Below, in pieces: positions 1 through 9,124 of a stretch of 64,000 nucleotides of DNA. The position numbers and the translations under genes were made by a program. Location: positions 43,691-107,690 of the forward strand of contig NZ_CALPCC010000006.1 of assembly GCF_943192905.1 (NCBI RefSeq). Reading direction: 5' to 3'. Below the pieces are notes generated by a model. It made no database searches. It was not told the DNA's origin and worked only from the letters and a program-made list of their open reading frames with translations. Every line of letters starts with the position of its first letter. Within the stretch, counting starts at the first letter, position 1. Source of the stretch: Adlercreutzia murintestinalis. GTDB taxonomy: Bacteria > Actinomycetota > Coriobacteriia > Coriobacteriales > Eggerthellaceae.

Positions 1-432
1 TTTTTCGGATTCGATCTGGCTCGCAAGGTTCTCGAAAGCGGCTGAACGCGTCTCTATCTTGCGAACCTTGGGCTGCTCGGATGCCGCCGCCTCAGGCTCG
101 GCTGTTGGCTCGATCTCGCGCGCTGCACGCGCCGCCTCGCGCGCTGCACGCTCGGCTTCCACCGCCGCACGACGCGCCGCCTCTTCCTCGGCCTTTTGCT
201 TCTCGGCCTCGGCTTGCTCCTTCTCGAGCGCTTTCTTCGCCTTCGCGTCCAACTCGCCGGCGCGCTGGAGAAGCTCAGGCTCCATGTTGGAGCGCACCTT
301 GCCCACATCCTCGTCGCTCAGCACGCTGGCGTGAGACTTCGCTGATATCTTCAATTCGCGCAGCTTAGCAAGCATATCCTTGCTGGATATGTCGAACTCT
401 TTCGCCAACTCATGTACGCGCATGCCGGCCAT
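1..432 (-). CDS. infB: Translation initiation factor IF-2, N-terminal part (runs off left edge)
   Basis: IF-2 is the GTPase that places initiator tRNA on the 30S subunit. Only the first 144 codons lie in the window. The ATG at 432 follows GGAGTGATTT and gives MAGMRVHELAKEFDIS, the usual IF2_N start, with a second motif DMLAKLRELKISAKSHAS. After that comes a charged Ala/Glu/Lys/Arg stretch, the variable linker seen in actinobacterial IF-2. The GTPase domain is beyond the edge. The gene is last in the rimP-nusA-infB run, 62 bp after nusA, with no ylxR gene between. The call rests on the N-terminal motif and the gene order. Confidence 0.93.
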   Translation of the reverse strand, partial: MAGMRVHELAKEFDISSKDMLAKLRELKISAKSHASVLSDEDVGKVRSNMEPELLQRAGELDAKAKKALEKEQAEAEKQKAEEEAARRAAVEAERAAREAARAAREIEPTAEPEAAASEQPKVRKIETRSAAFENLASQIESEK

Positions 433-494
433 AAATCACTCCATCCACATCGTGCTCGCCCAAGGTGTCACGCACCTCGATACGTTTCTCCTGC

Positions 495-1742
495 TCAGTC
501 GAGATCCGTCTCTTCGGCGTCTGAATGCACGCCGCAATACTTGCTGCCCGGTCGAGCATGGTTACGGCAGCGCGTGCCGTCCTCGCTCACGTAGGCGCAG
601 AAATCGTCCTCGGGCTCTTCTTCCACATCGATCAGCACGTTCTCGCCTACCAGCGATTCATTGGCCATGCTCGAAGAGCGAATATCAATATGCCACCCGG
701 TCAGACGCGCCGCAAGTCGCGCGTTCTGCCCCTCTTTGCCAATAGCCAGCGACAGCTGGTCGTCCGGCACGATCACGGTGGCGTAGTGGTTCTCAGGGTC
801 GATCTGAACGGTCTGCACCTTCGCGGGTGACAGAGCGTTGGCCACGTACACGCGCGGGTCATCGCTCCACTGGATCACATCGACCCGCTCGTTGCGCAGC
901 TCTTCGACCACCATGCGCACACGGCTGCCCTTCGGACCAACGCATGCGCCCACCGGATCGAGGTTGCTCTCATGGCTGTACACCGCCACCTTGCTGCGAG
1001 CGCCCGGTTCGCGCGCGATGGACTTGATCTCGACCACGCCCTCATAGATCTCTGGCACCTCTATCTCGAACAGGCGCCTGATCAGATCGGGATGCGTACG
1101 GCTGACCACGATGGAGGGGCGCGCCTGCTCACCGCGCGAGCGCGGCGCATCGGATGAGGGGTCGCGCACCTCGATGATGAGCACCTTCAGCCGCTGGTTG
1201 TGACGGTAGTGCTCGTTGCTCGGGCGCTCGTTGCGCTCGCTGGGATTGCGCTTCACGTCGTAATGCGGCAGCTCGGCTTCCACGCCATCGCGGATCTTCA
1301 CGATGGTGAAATCGGGTGTGCCTTGCAGCACCGTGCCCGTGATGAGGTCGCCCACGCGATCCTTGAATTCCTCGTAGATGGTTTGACGCGTCGCGTCGCG
1401 CACGATGGCGGCGATGACGCTCTTGGCGTTCTGCGCTGCGATGCGGCTGACGTTGTCCGGCGTCACATCGCGCTCCTCGAAGTCGTGGTAGACCAGCTCA
1501 ACCTCGCCGGTCTCCTCGTCCACCACCTCGTCTGGCTCCCCGATCGGCACCAGCTCGTACACGTAGATCTTGCCGGTCTGGCGGTCAATGGTCACGCGCG
1601 CATCGTATTCAAGGTCCAAGATGCGCTCATAGCTTTTCGCCAGGCTCTCTTCCAGCCGCTCGATGATGTAGAACTCGTCGATCTTGCGCTCATGAGCGAG
1701 CAACTGCAACGCTTCTATCAATGAGCCTTCTGCCTCTGCCAC
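495..1742 (-). CDS. nusA: Transcription termination/antitermination factor NusA with a Cys/His C-terminal tail
   Basis: NusA binds RNA polymerase and nascent RNA and modulates pausing, termination and antitermination. The 415-aa product has the N-terminal polymerase-binding domain (about residues 1-125), then S1, KH1 and KH2 (for example [18 protein letters not shown] and [19 protein letters not shown]). The GTG at 1742 is chosen because AAGGAGAAGATC precedes it and [12 protein letters not shown] is a typical start. The last 40 residues are odd: an acidic linker, then C-x9-C-x10-C-x2-H ([16 protein letters not shown]), which could bind zinc. That tail is not part of ordinary NusA. The next gene is infB, so ylxR/rnpM is missing from its usual place. 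Confidence 0.97.
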   Translation of the reverse strand: MAEAEGSLIEALQLLAHERKIDEFYIIERLEESLAKSYERILDLEYDARVTIDRQTGKIYVYELVPIGEPDEVVDEETGEVELVYHDFEERDVTPDNVSRIAAQNAKSVIAAIVRDATRQTIYEEFKDRVGDLITGTVLQGTPDFTIVKIRDGVEAELPHYDVKRNPSERNERPSNEHYRHNQRLKVLIIEVRDPSSDAPRSRGEQARPSIVVSRTHPDLIRRLFEIEVPEIYEGVVEIKSIAREPGARSKVAVYSHESNLDPVGACVGPKGSRVRMVVEELRNERVDVIQWSDDPRVYVANALSPAKVQTVQIDPENHYATVIVPDDQLSLAIGKEGQNARLAARLTGWHIDIRSSSMANESLVGENVLIDVEEEPEDDFCAYVSEDGTRCRNHARPGSKYCGVHSDAEETDLD

Positions 1743-1756
1743 GATCTTCTCCTTCG

Positions 1757-2233
1757 TCAGAACTCTATCTCGCCGATCAGGTTTGCCTTCTTCACGGTAG
1801 AAAACGGAATGCGGAAGGTCTCGCCACCATCCTCGATCTGGAGGACGTCGCCTTCCACGGACAGCACTCCCTTGAAGTTCGCCCGTCCGTCTACCGGCTC
1901 GCAGGTTCGGATGCGCACCGTGCTGCCCGCGAACCGCTGGAAATGCTGCAACGTTCGCAGGGGCCGATCGATTCCTGGCGAGGATACCTCCATGGTATAG
2001 GCCCCCGGGAAGGGGTCGACCTCGTCAAGAAGATCGCCGATCCAAGCCTGAGCGCTCGACAGCACGTCGAAGCTGACGCCGTCAGGGGTGTCGACGAACA
2101 CCCGGATGGTCGGCGCCTTCTTAGCCCCGACTATCTCGATGTCCACGATCTCGACGCCCTCCTGCACCGCGCGCGGCTCAAGAGCATCCAGCAGCATCTT
2201 CTCTTTCGCTGTCAGCACATCCGTCCTTTCCAT
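1757..2233 (-). CDS. rimP: Ribosome maturation factor RimP
   Basis: RimP helps to mature the 30S subunit. The 158-aa product has the expected length and motifs: an N-terminal alpha/beta domain with VEIVDIEIVGAKKAPTIRVFVD, the hallmark EVSSPGIDRPL, and a C-terminal SH3-like barrel ending STVKKANLIGEIEF. The ATG at 2233 follows AAGGGCCGAAT. The gene lies 14 bp ahead of nusA and heads the rimP-nusA-infB operon. A hairpin with a U-rich tail lies 12-43 bp upstream of the start, so entry into the operon may be attenuated. Confidence 0.95.
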   Translation of the reverse strand: MERTDVLTAKEKMLLDALEPRAVQEGVEIVDIEIVGAKKAPTIRVFVDTPDGVSFDVLSSAQAWIGDLLDEVDPFPGAYTMEVSSPGIDRPLRTLQHFQRFAGSTVRIRTCEPVDGRANFKGVLSVEGDVLQIEDGGETFRIPFSTVKKANLIGEIEF

Positions 2234-2244
2234 ATTCGGCCCTT

Positions 2245-2276
2245 ACAACAAAAGAAAGCGGGACAAGCCCACTTTC
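2245..2276 (-). terminator. Terminator-like hairpin directly ahead of rimP
   Basis: Read on the minus strand, GAAAGTGGG and CCCGCTTTC (2276-2268 and 2262-2254) form a 9-bp stem with one G-U pair around a 5-nt loop, followed by TTTTGTTGT. It lies only 12 nt before the rimP start codon. leuA already has its own terminator upstream, so this one may act as an attenuator for the rimP-nusA-infB operon. The structure is visible; the role is inferred. Confidence 0.6.
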
Positions 2277-2356
2277 CAAAGGTTCGAAAAGTTGTAAGCG
2301 CCGAGCGCTTGCGTCATGGTACCACAGGATGCGCGCCGCTTCCAGCACAACATCCA

Positions 2357-2393
2357 AAAAACGGCCCGCATCGCAGCTGGTGCGGCGGGCCGC
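2357..2393 (-). terminator. Intrinsic terminator of leuA
   Basis: On the minus strand CGGCCCGC (2393-2386) pairs with GCGGGCCG (2370-2363) and is followed at once by six T residues. It starts 19 bp after the leuA stop codon. This is a strong rho-independent terminator. Confidence 0.8.
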
Positions 2394-2411
2394 ATGTGGC
2401 AGCGATCTTGC

Positions 2412-3932
2412 TCAGAGGCTCTTCGAGAGCAGACGATTGAGCGCGTTGAGGTAGGCCTTCGTGGCCGAGACGATGATGTCCCCATCGGCGCCACGGCCGG
2501 TGTAGACCTCACCGTTGACCGCCTTCACGCGCACCGTTACCTCGCCGAGCGCGTCAATGCCGCGCGTGACCGACTGCACGCTGAATTCGGAAAGGTCGGC
2601 ATCGAGCCCCACGATGGCATCGACCGCCTTGTAAGCCGCATCTACCGGACCGGTGCCCCACACGCACTGCGTGACCGATGCGCCCTGAGGATCCTTGATG
2701 GTGACCGTTGCCGTGGGTTTGAGCGGGAAGCCGCAGCTCACCTGCACCGCCTCGAGCGAGTAGAGCGCCGTCTCTTCGCGATCGCGCTCGTTGACGAGGC
2801 TCTCGAGATCCTCGTCGTAGACTTCCTTCTTCTTGTCAGCCAGGTTCAGGAACGCCTCGTAGAGCTCGTCGAGCTTCTCGGCGTTGAACTCATAGCCCAG
2901 CTCTTCGAGCCGGTGCTTCAGTGCGGCATGGCCGCTGCGCGCCGTCAGCACGATCTGGCTCTCCCCGGCACCCACATCGGCCGGATCGATGATCTCGTAG
3001 GTGTCGCGCTTCTTCAACACGCCATCTTGGTGGATGCCGGAGGAATGGGCGAAGGCGTTCGCGCCCACGATGGCCTTGTTCGCCTGCACGTTCATGCCGG
3101 TGATCGTGGAGACCAGGCGACTCGCCTTCGTGAACTCGCGCGTGTTGATGTCGGTATGCGCATCCAGCTCGCGCTCGTGCATGCGGATGGCCATAACCAC
3201 CTCTTCCATGGCCGTGTTGCCCGCGCGCTCACCAAGGCCGTTGATGGTGCATTCGATCTGGCGCGCGCCATTGGCAACGCCTGCCATGGCGAGCGCGGTA
3301 GCCATACCGAGGTCGTTGTGGCAGTGCACGGCGATGGTCACATCATCGATGCCCTGCACGTTATCGACCAGATACTTGATGCGCCGCCCGAACTCGTCCG
3401 GCAACGAATAGCCGGTGGTATCGGGAATGTTGACCACGGTAGCGCCCGCATCCACCACCGCTTGGATCATACGCACCAAGAAGTCGTAATCGCTGCGCCC
3501 CGCATCCTCTGCATAGAACTGCACGTCGTCCACGTAGCTTTTCGCGCACTTCACCGCAGCCACGGCGCGCTCGATCGCCTCGTCAGGCGTCAGGCGCAGC
3601 TTGTCGCGCATATGGCTCTCGGAAACGCCGATGCCGGTGTGGATGCGCGGACGCTTCGCGAACTTCAACGCGTCAGCCGCGCTCACGATGTCCTTCTCGA
3701 CCGCACGCGTCAGCGCCGCAACCGTGGCATCGTATCCGGCGAGCTGCGATATCTTGCGAACGCTCTCGAAGTCGCCCGGGCTCGATATGGGAAAGCCCGC
3801 CTCGATCACATCCACGTTCAAACGCAGCAGCTGCCGCGCAATGACCAGCTTCTCCTCGGTGTTCATGGAGGCGCCCGGCGATTGTTCGCCATCGCGCAGC
3901 GTGGTGTCGAAGATGTCGATCTTACGAGTCAT
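2412..3932 (-). CDS. leuA: 2-isopropylmalate synthase
   Basis: Condenses acetyl-CoA with 2-oxoisovalerate, the first committed step to leucine. The 506-aa product opens [19 protein letters not shown], the metal- and substrate-binding loop of the HMGL-like TIM barrel. [11 protein letters not shown] holds the metal-binding His pair, and [17 protein letters not shown] is the family signature. The C-terminal part (from about residue 370) is the LeuA regulatory domain that binds leucine. The ATG at 3932 follows GAAGAGGCAAAC. The length is normal for LeuA and longer than homocitrate synthase. It is transcribed alone, 105 bp after serA, and is not linked to leuBCD in this window. Confidence 0.95.
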   Translation of the reverse strand: MTRKIDIFDTTLRDGEQSPGASMNTEEKLVIARQLLRLNVDVIEAGFPISSPGDFESVRKISQLAGYDATVAALTRAVEKDIVSAADALKFAKRPRIHTGIGVSESHMRDKLRLTPDEAIERAVAAVKCAKSYVDDVQFYAEDAGRSDYDFLVRMIQAVVDAGATVVNIPDTTGYSLPDEFGRRIKYLVDNVQGIDDVTIAVHCHNDLGMATALAMAGVANGARQIECTINGLGERAGNTAMEEVVMAIRMHERELDAHTDINTREFTKASRLVSTITGMNVQANKAIVGANAFAHSSGIHQDGVLKKRDTYEIIDPADVGAGESQIVLTARSGHAALKHRLEELGYEFNAEKLDELYEAFLNLADKKKEVYDEDLESLVNERDREETALYSLEAVQVSCGFPLKPTATVTIKDPQGASVTQCVWGTGPVDAAYKAVDAIVGLDADLSEFSVQSVTRGIDALGEVTVRVKAVNGEVYTGRGADGDIIVSATKAYLNALNRLLSKSL

Positions 3933-4037
3933 GTTTGCCTCTTCCCTTCATCGTTAGAAGAATGTTGGGCCGCGCATGCAGCTCTTCGCATCATAGCAGG
4001 AATGCGCCCGCATACCAGCGCTCACTTCACATCTTGT

Positions 4038-5618
4038 CTAGAGCTTAATGTGCCAGAGATTGCGCAGTTCAAGAGCCGAGCGCAGCTGTGCGAGCACCTC
4101 TTCGGTCACCTCGCCCTCAACGTTCATATACACGAGCGCGCACTTGTCCTCGGGCTTGGTGCCGATCTGCATGGTGGTGATGTTCACACCAGCCTCGCCG
4201 AGCACCGTACCGATGGTGCCGATGCGCCCCGGCGCATCCACGTATTCAAAGATGAGCGACTGCGCAGCAGGGGCAATGTCGATCTTGTATCCCATCATGG
4301 ACACGATGCGCGGAAGCATATCGACCCCATAGAGAGTGGAGGCGATCTCGACCTCATCGGCGCGCACGCGAACATCAGAGGCGTATTCCTGTGCGTCCTC
4401 GACCGTCTTGGTCACCACCGTCATGCCATGACGCTCGGCAACCGAGCGCGCCGTATCGGGCACCGATGCGCCCACGTGCTTATACGACAGGATGCCGTCG
4501 ACCACGCCAGCCACCAGCAGGTCAGGATCGGCATCGGCTATGGCTCCTTCGGGTTGCACGGTCAGCTTCTGCGGAATGCCGCCGCAAAGCTCGGCCACCA
4601 CGCGCCCCATCATGCGGCACGCGGGCAAGTACGGTCGCACCGCGTCCATCACCTCGGGCGGCAAGCCGCTCGCGTGAATGGCGGTCGGCACGATGGACCC
4701 CTCAAGGCCCGCCCACACGTACTCGGCGATTTGCTCCCCTGCTCGCACTTGCGCCTCACGCGTGACCGCATTCACGTGCGGGGTCAGGATCGCCCCCTCA
4801 AGCTCATGAAGGGGGCCTTGCGTGCACGGTTCCTCTTCAAAGACGTCAAGAGCCGCCGCCCCCACTTTGCCCGCCGCAACGAAATCAGCCAGCGCATCCA
4901 CCTCGAAGATGCCTGCACGCGCACAGTTCACCACCACAACACCCGTCTTCATGGCGGCGAACTGCTCTGGCCCGAACATGCCGATGGTCTCGTCGGTCTT
5001 GGGCAGATGCACGGTGATGAAATCCGCCTTCGGCAGCACGTCTTCCACGCTGTCGTAGAGCGTTACGTCCAGCTGCGCTGCTTTGTCGGGGCTACAATAC
5101 GGATCGTACGCGATCAGCTCCATGCCGAACGCTTTCGCGCGCTCGGCCACCAGGCTCCCCACGCGACCCAGACCGAAGATCGCAAGCGTCTTACCGTAGA
5201 GTTCGCTACCCATGAAATCACGGCGATCCCACTTGCCCGCATGCATCGAGGCATTGGCCTGCGGAATACGACGTGCCGCAGCCAGGAGCATGGCCAGCGC
5301 GTATTCGGCCGCCGAAATGATGTTCGAGGTAGGAGCGTTGCAGACGATGATCCCGCGTTCGTCAGCCGCTTCGATATCGATGTTGTCCACCGTCACGCCC
5401 GCGCGCCCGATAATCTTGAGATTGACCGCCGCATCGAGCAGCGCCGCATCGACCACCGTGCCCGACCGCACGATCAAAGCATCGTAGGGCTCGATGACCT
5501 CGCGCAGCTGATCCGGCGCGAGATCCGCCATCACATCGACCTGATAGCCGCGCGCCCGCAGCGCTTCGATTCCCTCAGGCGCTATCTCTTCGGTGATGAG
5601 AACCTTGCTCTGAGACAT
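4038..5618 (-). CDS. serA: D-3-phosphoglycerate dehydrogenase
   Basis: Oxidises 3-phosphoglycerate with NAD+, the first step of serine synthesis. The 526-aa product is the long type: catalytic and Rossmann domains (GKTLAIFGLGRVGSLVAERA, then NCARAGIFEVDAL and EEPCTQGPL), an intervening domain, and a C-terminal ACT domain (FEYVDAPGRIGTIGTVLGEAGVNITTMQIG). The catalytic His of most D-2-hydroxyacid dehydrogenases is seen in LTPHVNAVT. The ATG at 5618 follows GGGAGGCACG. serC, the next enzyme of the pathway, lies 5 kb away on the same strand, separated by the locus 1 respiratory genes. Confidence 0.96.
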   Translation of the reverse strand: MSQSKVLITEEIAPEGIEALRARGYQVDVMADLAPDQLREVIEPYDALIVRSGTVVDAALLDAAVNLKIIGRAGVTVDNIDIEAADERGIIVCNAPTSNIISAAEYALAMLLAAARRIPQANASMHAGKWDRRDFMGSELYGKTLAIFGLGRVGSLVAERAKAFGMELIAYDPYCSPDKAAQLDVTLYDSVEDVLPKADFITVHLPKTDETIGMFGPEQFAAMKTGVVVVNCARAGIFEVDALADFVAAGKVGAAALDVFEEEPCTQGPLHELEGAILTPHVNAVTREAQVRAGEQIAEYVWAGLEGSIVPTAIHASGLPPEVMDAVRPYLPACRMMGRVVAELCGGIPQKLTVQPEGAIADADPDLLVAGVVDGILSYKHVGASVPDTARSVAERHGMTVVTKTVEDAQEYASDVRVRADEVEIASTLYGVDMLPRIVSMMGYKIDIAPAAQSLIFEYVDAPGRIGTIGTVLGEAGVNITTMQIGTKPEDKCALVYMNVEGEVTEEVLAQLRSALELRNLWHIKL

Positions 5619-5695
5619 CGTGCCTCCCTCTGCTCAACAAGACGCCATATACCTTGCATTGTTCCTGCCACCACTATAGAGCAAGCGAAGCGCAA

Positions 5696-5724
5696 CAGAC
5701 CGCACGTCGTTGACATGCGGTCTG
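5696..5724 (-). terminator. Hairpin after locus 1
   Basis: CAGACCGCA (5696-5704) pairs with TGCGGTCTG (5716-5724), a perfect 9-bp stem with an 11-nt loop. It begins 34 bp past the stop codon of the 61-aa gene. There is no clear U-tract, so it may end the locus 1 transcript or only protect it. Confidence 0.4.
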
Positions 5725-5757
5725 AAAACAGCGGCTCTTTCAACGATGCGAAAAGCG

Positions 5758-5943
5758 CTAACACCCCGGCGGCCGATACGCTGGCAAAAGGTCAGGTGTC
5801 TCGCTCAACTGTTCCTGGAAGAGATCGGCCATGATGCGGTTGCGCGTGTTCCAGGTAGCACCGGTCACCGCGTCCACCACATGCTCAACGGCATCAGCAT
5901 CGGCAACGTAGAGCTTCTGCGCCTCGGCTGCCCGCTCTCTCAC
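5758..5943 (-). CDS. 61-aa protein with a flavinylation-like DAVTGAT motif
   Basis: A small gene starting GTG at 5943. The GTG shares GTGA with the stop codon of the upstream membrane gene, so translation is probably coupled; GGGGGAA lies just upstream. The product holds EHVVDAVTGATWNTRNRI (motif at residues 24-30), which looks like the tail end of an FMN_bind domain. DxxTGAT matches the Thr-containing motif to which ApbE attaches FMN. There is no signal peptide and no room for a whole FMN_bind domain. It is last in locus 1. It could be a remnant of a larger flavoprotein, but the tight coupling argues for a real gene. Function unproven. Confidence 0.55.
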   Translation of the reverse strand: MRERAAEAQKLYVADADAVEHVVDAVTGATWNTRNRIMADLFQEQLSETPDLLPAYRPPGC

Positions 5944-6464
5944 GCAGGTTCCCCCGCCTCGGCTCTCACCGCGCCTGCGCGCTCCTTCGTGATGGCTCCC
6001 GCCAAACCGCCCGCAGCAGGGTCGCACAGAAACGCCACGACGACGATGGTCGGCCAGAACTGCATGCACAGAGCAACGAAGCGATCGAAAAGATTGACCG
6101 CCATCATCTCGCCGGTCAGAGCCGACATCGTCTGCGTTTCCCCGACACCGGTCATGAAGGCGGTCATCACCACGCCCAAGAACAGCATGATGAGCGTGCT
6201 GAAGAACACGTTCTGAATGAGTCGGAACGCCACCGTCCCCGGGTTGGCATCAAAATAGACTGCGCACGCAGCCGATATCTTCCCCAGCGGTATGACAGCT
6301 GTCACCACAAACGAGGTCACGAAGGCAACCAGGAAGCTCAAGCCGAAAAACGCGGGATCGATATGGGGCATACCTTGCGAGATGGTGAGACACAAGCAGA
6401 GCACTGCTGCCACGAACAACGAGAAGAACAATCCATATACGAGGTAGTATTTCTTGCTATGCAT
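5940..6464 (-). CDS. Four-TM membrane protein of Mo locus 1
   Basis: The 174-aa product has about four hydrophobic segments (YYLVYGLFFSLFVAAVLCLC, then FGLSFLVAFVTSFVVTAVI, FFSTLIMLFLGVVMTAFM and FWPTIVVVAFLC) and a hydrophilic tail. The ATG at 6464 is chosen because GAGAGGAG precedes it; an upstream in-frame start lacks an RBS. The two hydrophobic pairs resemble the DUF2798-type hairpin arrangement, but I do not recognise the family with certainty. It follows the ferredoxin by 61 bp and overlaps the next small gene by 4 bp, so it belongs to the locus 1 operon. It could anchor or serve electron transfer; this is inference only. Confidence 0.7.
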   Translation of the reverse strand: MHSKKYYLVYGLFFSLFVAAVLCLCLTISQGMPHIDPAFFGLSFLVAFVTSFVVTAVIPLGKISAACAVYFDANPGTVAFRLIQNVFFSTLIMLFLGVVMTAFMTGVGETQTMSALTGEMMAVNLFDRFVALCMQFWPTIVVVAFLCDPAAGGLAGAITKERAGAVRAEAGEPA

Positions 6465-6525
6465 GAGCGAGGCTCCTCTCAAAATGGCGGGCCACACACG
6501 CGTGCAGCCCGCTGCGAGCACGATG

Positions 6526-6867
6526 CTATCCGACGACAAACAAGGTCTGCTGCTTCTCGTTCATCCGCTCAGCCAACTCATCAATAGGGCCGAACTCGAT
6601 GCAGCGCGACTGGCAGTGCTGCACGCACGTGGGAACCTTCCCCGCTCCGCGGCGCGCCGCACAGGTGTCGCATTGCTTCGTGGGTATGGGCAGATAGGAG
6701 AACTGCCAATCCTCTTCGGCCTCATCCCCGATGGGCCACGGACCCACCTTGACCACCTTCACGCCGGTCTCGCCGACCGGCAACCCATGCTCCATCTGGC
6801 ACGCTATCTCGCAGCTGTGGCAGCCCGAGCACCACTGAGCATCGATCAACAGTCCGTACTTCGCCAT
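6526..6867 (-). CDS. Two-cluster ferredoxin, partner of Mo enzyme 1
   Basis: The 113-aa iron-sulfur protein has two cysteine sets: CSGCHSCEIAC near the N-terminus, and CDTC with PTCVQHCQSRC near the C-terminus, enough for two [4Fe-4S] clusters. It looks like a shortened DmsB/NrfC-type subunit, which normally carries four. There is no signal peptide, so it should work in the cytoplasm and pass electrons to the adjacent molybdoenzyme. The ATG at 6867 follows AGGAGGACTAACC; this SD overlaps the end of the upstream gene, so the two are probably made together. Close relatives stand after Mo enzymes 2 and 3 in this window. Confidence 0.9.
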   Translation of the reverse strand: MAKYGLLIDAQWCSGCHSCEIACQMEHGLPVGETGVKVVKVGPWPIGDEAEEDWQFSYLPIPTKQCDTCAARRGAGKVPTCVQHCQSRCIEFGPIDELAERMNEKQQTLFVVG

Positions 6868-6869
6868 GG

Positions 6870-9101
6870 TTAGTCCTCCTCGACCTTGTAAATCTTGCAG
6901 ATGGAGCTCTTGTAGTTCGAGCCGAAACCGCTCTTGCCTGGAACCCAGGGCAGCGTGTTGTTGATGTTGAGGTCGAACACGTCGTAGAACTTCTCCGGAT
7001 CGCCCTCAGGGAACCACCAGCCGTGGTCGCATGACACCATGCGGCGGTCCATCACCGGCGTCAGCTTCGCCTTGCGCTTGGCTCGTCCGAGCGGACCTTC
7101 CATCCACACCCAGTCGCCATCGCGAATGCCGTACTTTTCGGCCGTGTCGGGATGGATCTCCATGAGCGGCCAGGGGCGGTAGTGCCGCATGCGCTCGATC
7201 TGCCGATGCTCGGAGTGGAACATGCCCCAGAAACGCGCACCGGAGGTCATTACCAGCGGATACTCATCCATCAGGTCGGGCGTAGAGCCAGGACCGGGCT
7301 CGGGCTCTTCAAAGTAGGGCAGCGGATCGAGACCGGCACGGCTATAGAAGTTGCTCCACAACTCGATGCGGCCCGTGGGCGTATTGAAACCGGGTTGCCC
7401 GTCGGGGCGCAGCATGCCCTTCTCGTAGCGGTAATACTCGATGGGCTGATAGGCCGGTGCCACCTTCTGGAGTTCCTCGAACGTCATATCGGTCGGCTTG
7501 AGCATATCGGTGAACATGTCATCGACGTTATCCCACGGCCATGCCTCCGGGTTCCAGCGGCGTCCCAGCTCCAGGTTGATCTCCATGTCGGATTTCGTCT
7601 CGCCCACCGAGGTGACCTTGTTGATGGTGGAGCCACGCTGAGCGCCAGAGACGAACGCGATGCCGTTGCGCTCGGCAAAGGTCTGCGCGGGCAGCACCAC
7701 ATCGGCGAGCGCGGCGATCGTAGGCGTCTTGAACAAGTCGACCACCACGATGAAATCAAGCTTGTTCAGCGCTTTGTAGAGCCGTTGCGGATCGGCGCCC
7801 ATGCATGCGATGGGATTGGTCGTCTGCAACCATGCGCCATGGATCTCGTAGGGCTCGCCGGTCTCGATGGTCTTCACCGTCTCGTCGGGCTGAGACACCG
7901 CGAAGCCGAAGTTGTACAACGGGTAATCCTGGATGCCGATGCGCTTGGCTTCCTGCTCGGGACCGAGCACTTCACGTCCCCAGCCGCCCGCAACGGACAG
8001 GATCTCGGGCGCCACGATCATGCCGCCAGGACGCTCCATGTTGCCAGTGATCTCCCACAGGGCGAGGATGGCCTGACCCGCAGGCATCGCCTCACGCGTC
8101 ATATCCACCGCCACACCCCATTGCAAGGTGGAGTTCTTGGCATTGCCCAGAAGGCGTGCCGCCGCGACGATCTTGTCTTCGGGCACCCACGTGATCTCGG
8201 ACACGCGCTCCACCGGGAACTCCGCCGCACGAGCGCGCAGCTCGTCGAAGCCGTAACACCACTTGTCCACGAACTCATGATCGTAGAGATCCTCGTTGAT
8301 GATGATGTTGATCATGCCGAGCGCTAGTGCCGCGTCGGTACCAGGACGCACCCGCAGATGCAGCTCGGATTTGGTTGCCAGCCACGTGACTTTCGGGTCG
8401 ACCGTAACGATCTTCATCCCGCGCTTCATCAGATCGATCACCCAGTGACCATAGAAGCCCTCGATGTTTGACTTCAGCGGATAGTTGCCCCAGATGAACA
8501 TGACCTCGGGCACCTCATAGTCGGGGTGATCGTAGCGCTCGGGGAACTGCTGGGCCGCGTCAGGGATCCACGGCGCACCGGTGGTAGCAGCCATACCGGC
8601 GATACGCGGCAGATAGCATGCCTGACCCGACAGCAGACCAGTGTAGTTAGGCGAGCCGAACGACCAAGCCAAGCGCGTGATATACGCCGCGATATCGCGT
8701 CCTGTTCCCTGAGCGAAGATGACGGATTCGGGGCCGTATTCCTCCTTGATCGCCATGAACTTCTCGGTGATCAGGTCGTAGGCCTCATCCCAGCTGATGC
8801 GTTCCCACGTGTCCTTGCCGCGGTCCTCCCGCGCACGCTTCATGGGGTACAGCAGGCGCTCCTTGTGATTGGTCACCTCGGGCGCATCCAAACAGCGCAT
8901 GCACAGACGCCCTTCCGTCCAGGGGTCCTCCGGGTCGCCCTCGCATTTGACGAAGTTGCCCTCTTGGTCGGTGTACATGATGACACCGCAGCCCAGATGG
9001 CAACCCGGGCCTGTCCATGCGCAGCCACGCGTCACATGATAGTCGCCCTCGTCGTACTTGAATGGCTTTTCGTGCTCAACAGTCCGATACTTTTCGCTCA
9101 T
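6870..9101 (-). CDS. Molybdopterin (bisMGD) oxidoreductase 1, cytoplasmic
   Basis: The 743-aa catalytic subunit belongs to the DMSO reductase superfamily. Near the N-terminus is PGCHLGCG (Cys34, Cys38) and RLCMRC (Cys67, Cys70), an unusual CX3C-X28-CX2C set. Then come RISWDEAYDLI, the SGQACYLPR segment (Cys162), GTDAALALGMINIIINEDLYD, and the C-terminal cofactor-binding domain (FNTPTGRIELWS, SGARFWGMFHSEHRQ). There is no Tat signal, so the enzyme is cytoplasmic, as in acetylene hydratase, pyrogallol transhydroxylase and the MFS-linked catechol dehydroxylases. The ATG at 9101 is preferred because GGAGAAAAGGG precedes it. A LuxR membrane regulator diverges from it. The substrate is unknown. Confidence 0.88.
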   Translation of the reverse strand: MSEKYRTVEHEKPFKYDEGDYHVTRGCAWTGPGCHLGCGVIMYTDQEGNFVKCEGDPEDPWTEGRLCMRCLDAPEVTNHKERLLYPMKRAREDRGKDTWERISWDEAYDLITEKFMAIKEEYGPESVIFAQGTGRDIAAYITRLAWSFGSPNYTGLLSGQACYLPRIAGMAATTGAPWIPDAAQQFPERYDHPDYEVPEVMFIWGNYPLKSNIEGFYGHWVIDLMKRGMKIVTVDPKVTWLATKSELHLRVRPGTDAALALGMINIIINEDLYDHEFVDKWCYGFDELRARAAEFPVERVSEITWVPEDKIVAAARLLGNAKNSTLQWGVAVDMTREAMPAGQAILALWEITGNMERPGGMIVAPEILSVAGGWGREVLGPEQEAKRIGIQDYPLYNFGFAVSQPDETVKTIETGEPYEIHGAWLQTTNPIACMGADPQRLYKALNKLDFIVVVDLFKTPTIAALADVVLPAQTFAERNGIAFVSGAQRGSTINKVTSVGETKSDMEINLELGRRWNPEAWPWDNVDDMFTDMLKPTDMTFEELQKVAPAYQPIEYYRYEKGMLRPDGQPGFNTPTGRIELWSNFYSRAGLDPLPYFEEPEPGPGSTPDLMDEYPLVMTSGARFWGMFHSEHRQIERMRHYRPWPLMEIHPDTAEKYGIRDGDWVWMEGPLGRAKRKAKLTPVMDRRMVSCDHGWWFPEGDPEKFYDVFDLNINNTLPWVPGKSGFGSNYKSSICKIYKVEED

Positions 9102-9124
9102 TCCCTTTTCTCCATTCTCTCGAA

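Noticed and set aside
2316..5834. A plus-strand frame of 1172 codons over leuA and serA
   Set aside because: It is the antisense of two clear enzymes in high-G+C DNA, where stop codons are rare. The product is rich in His/Arg and has no domain.
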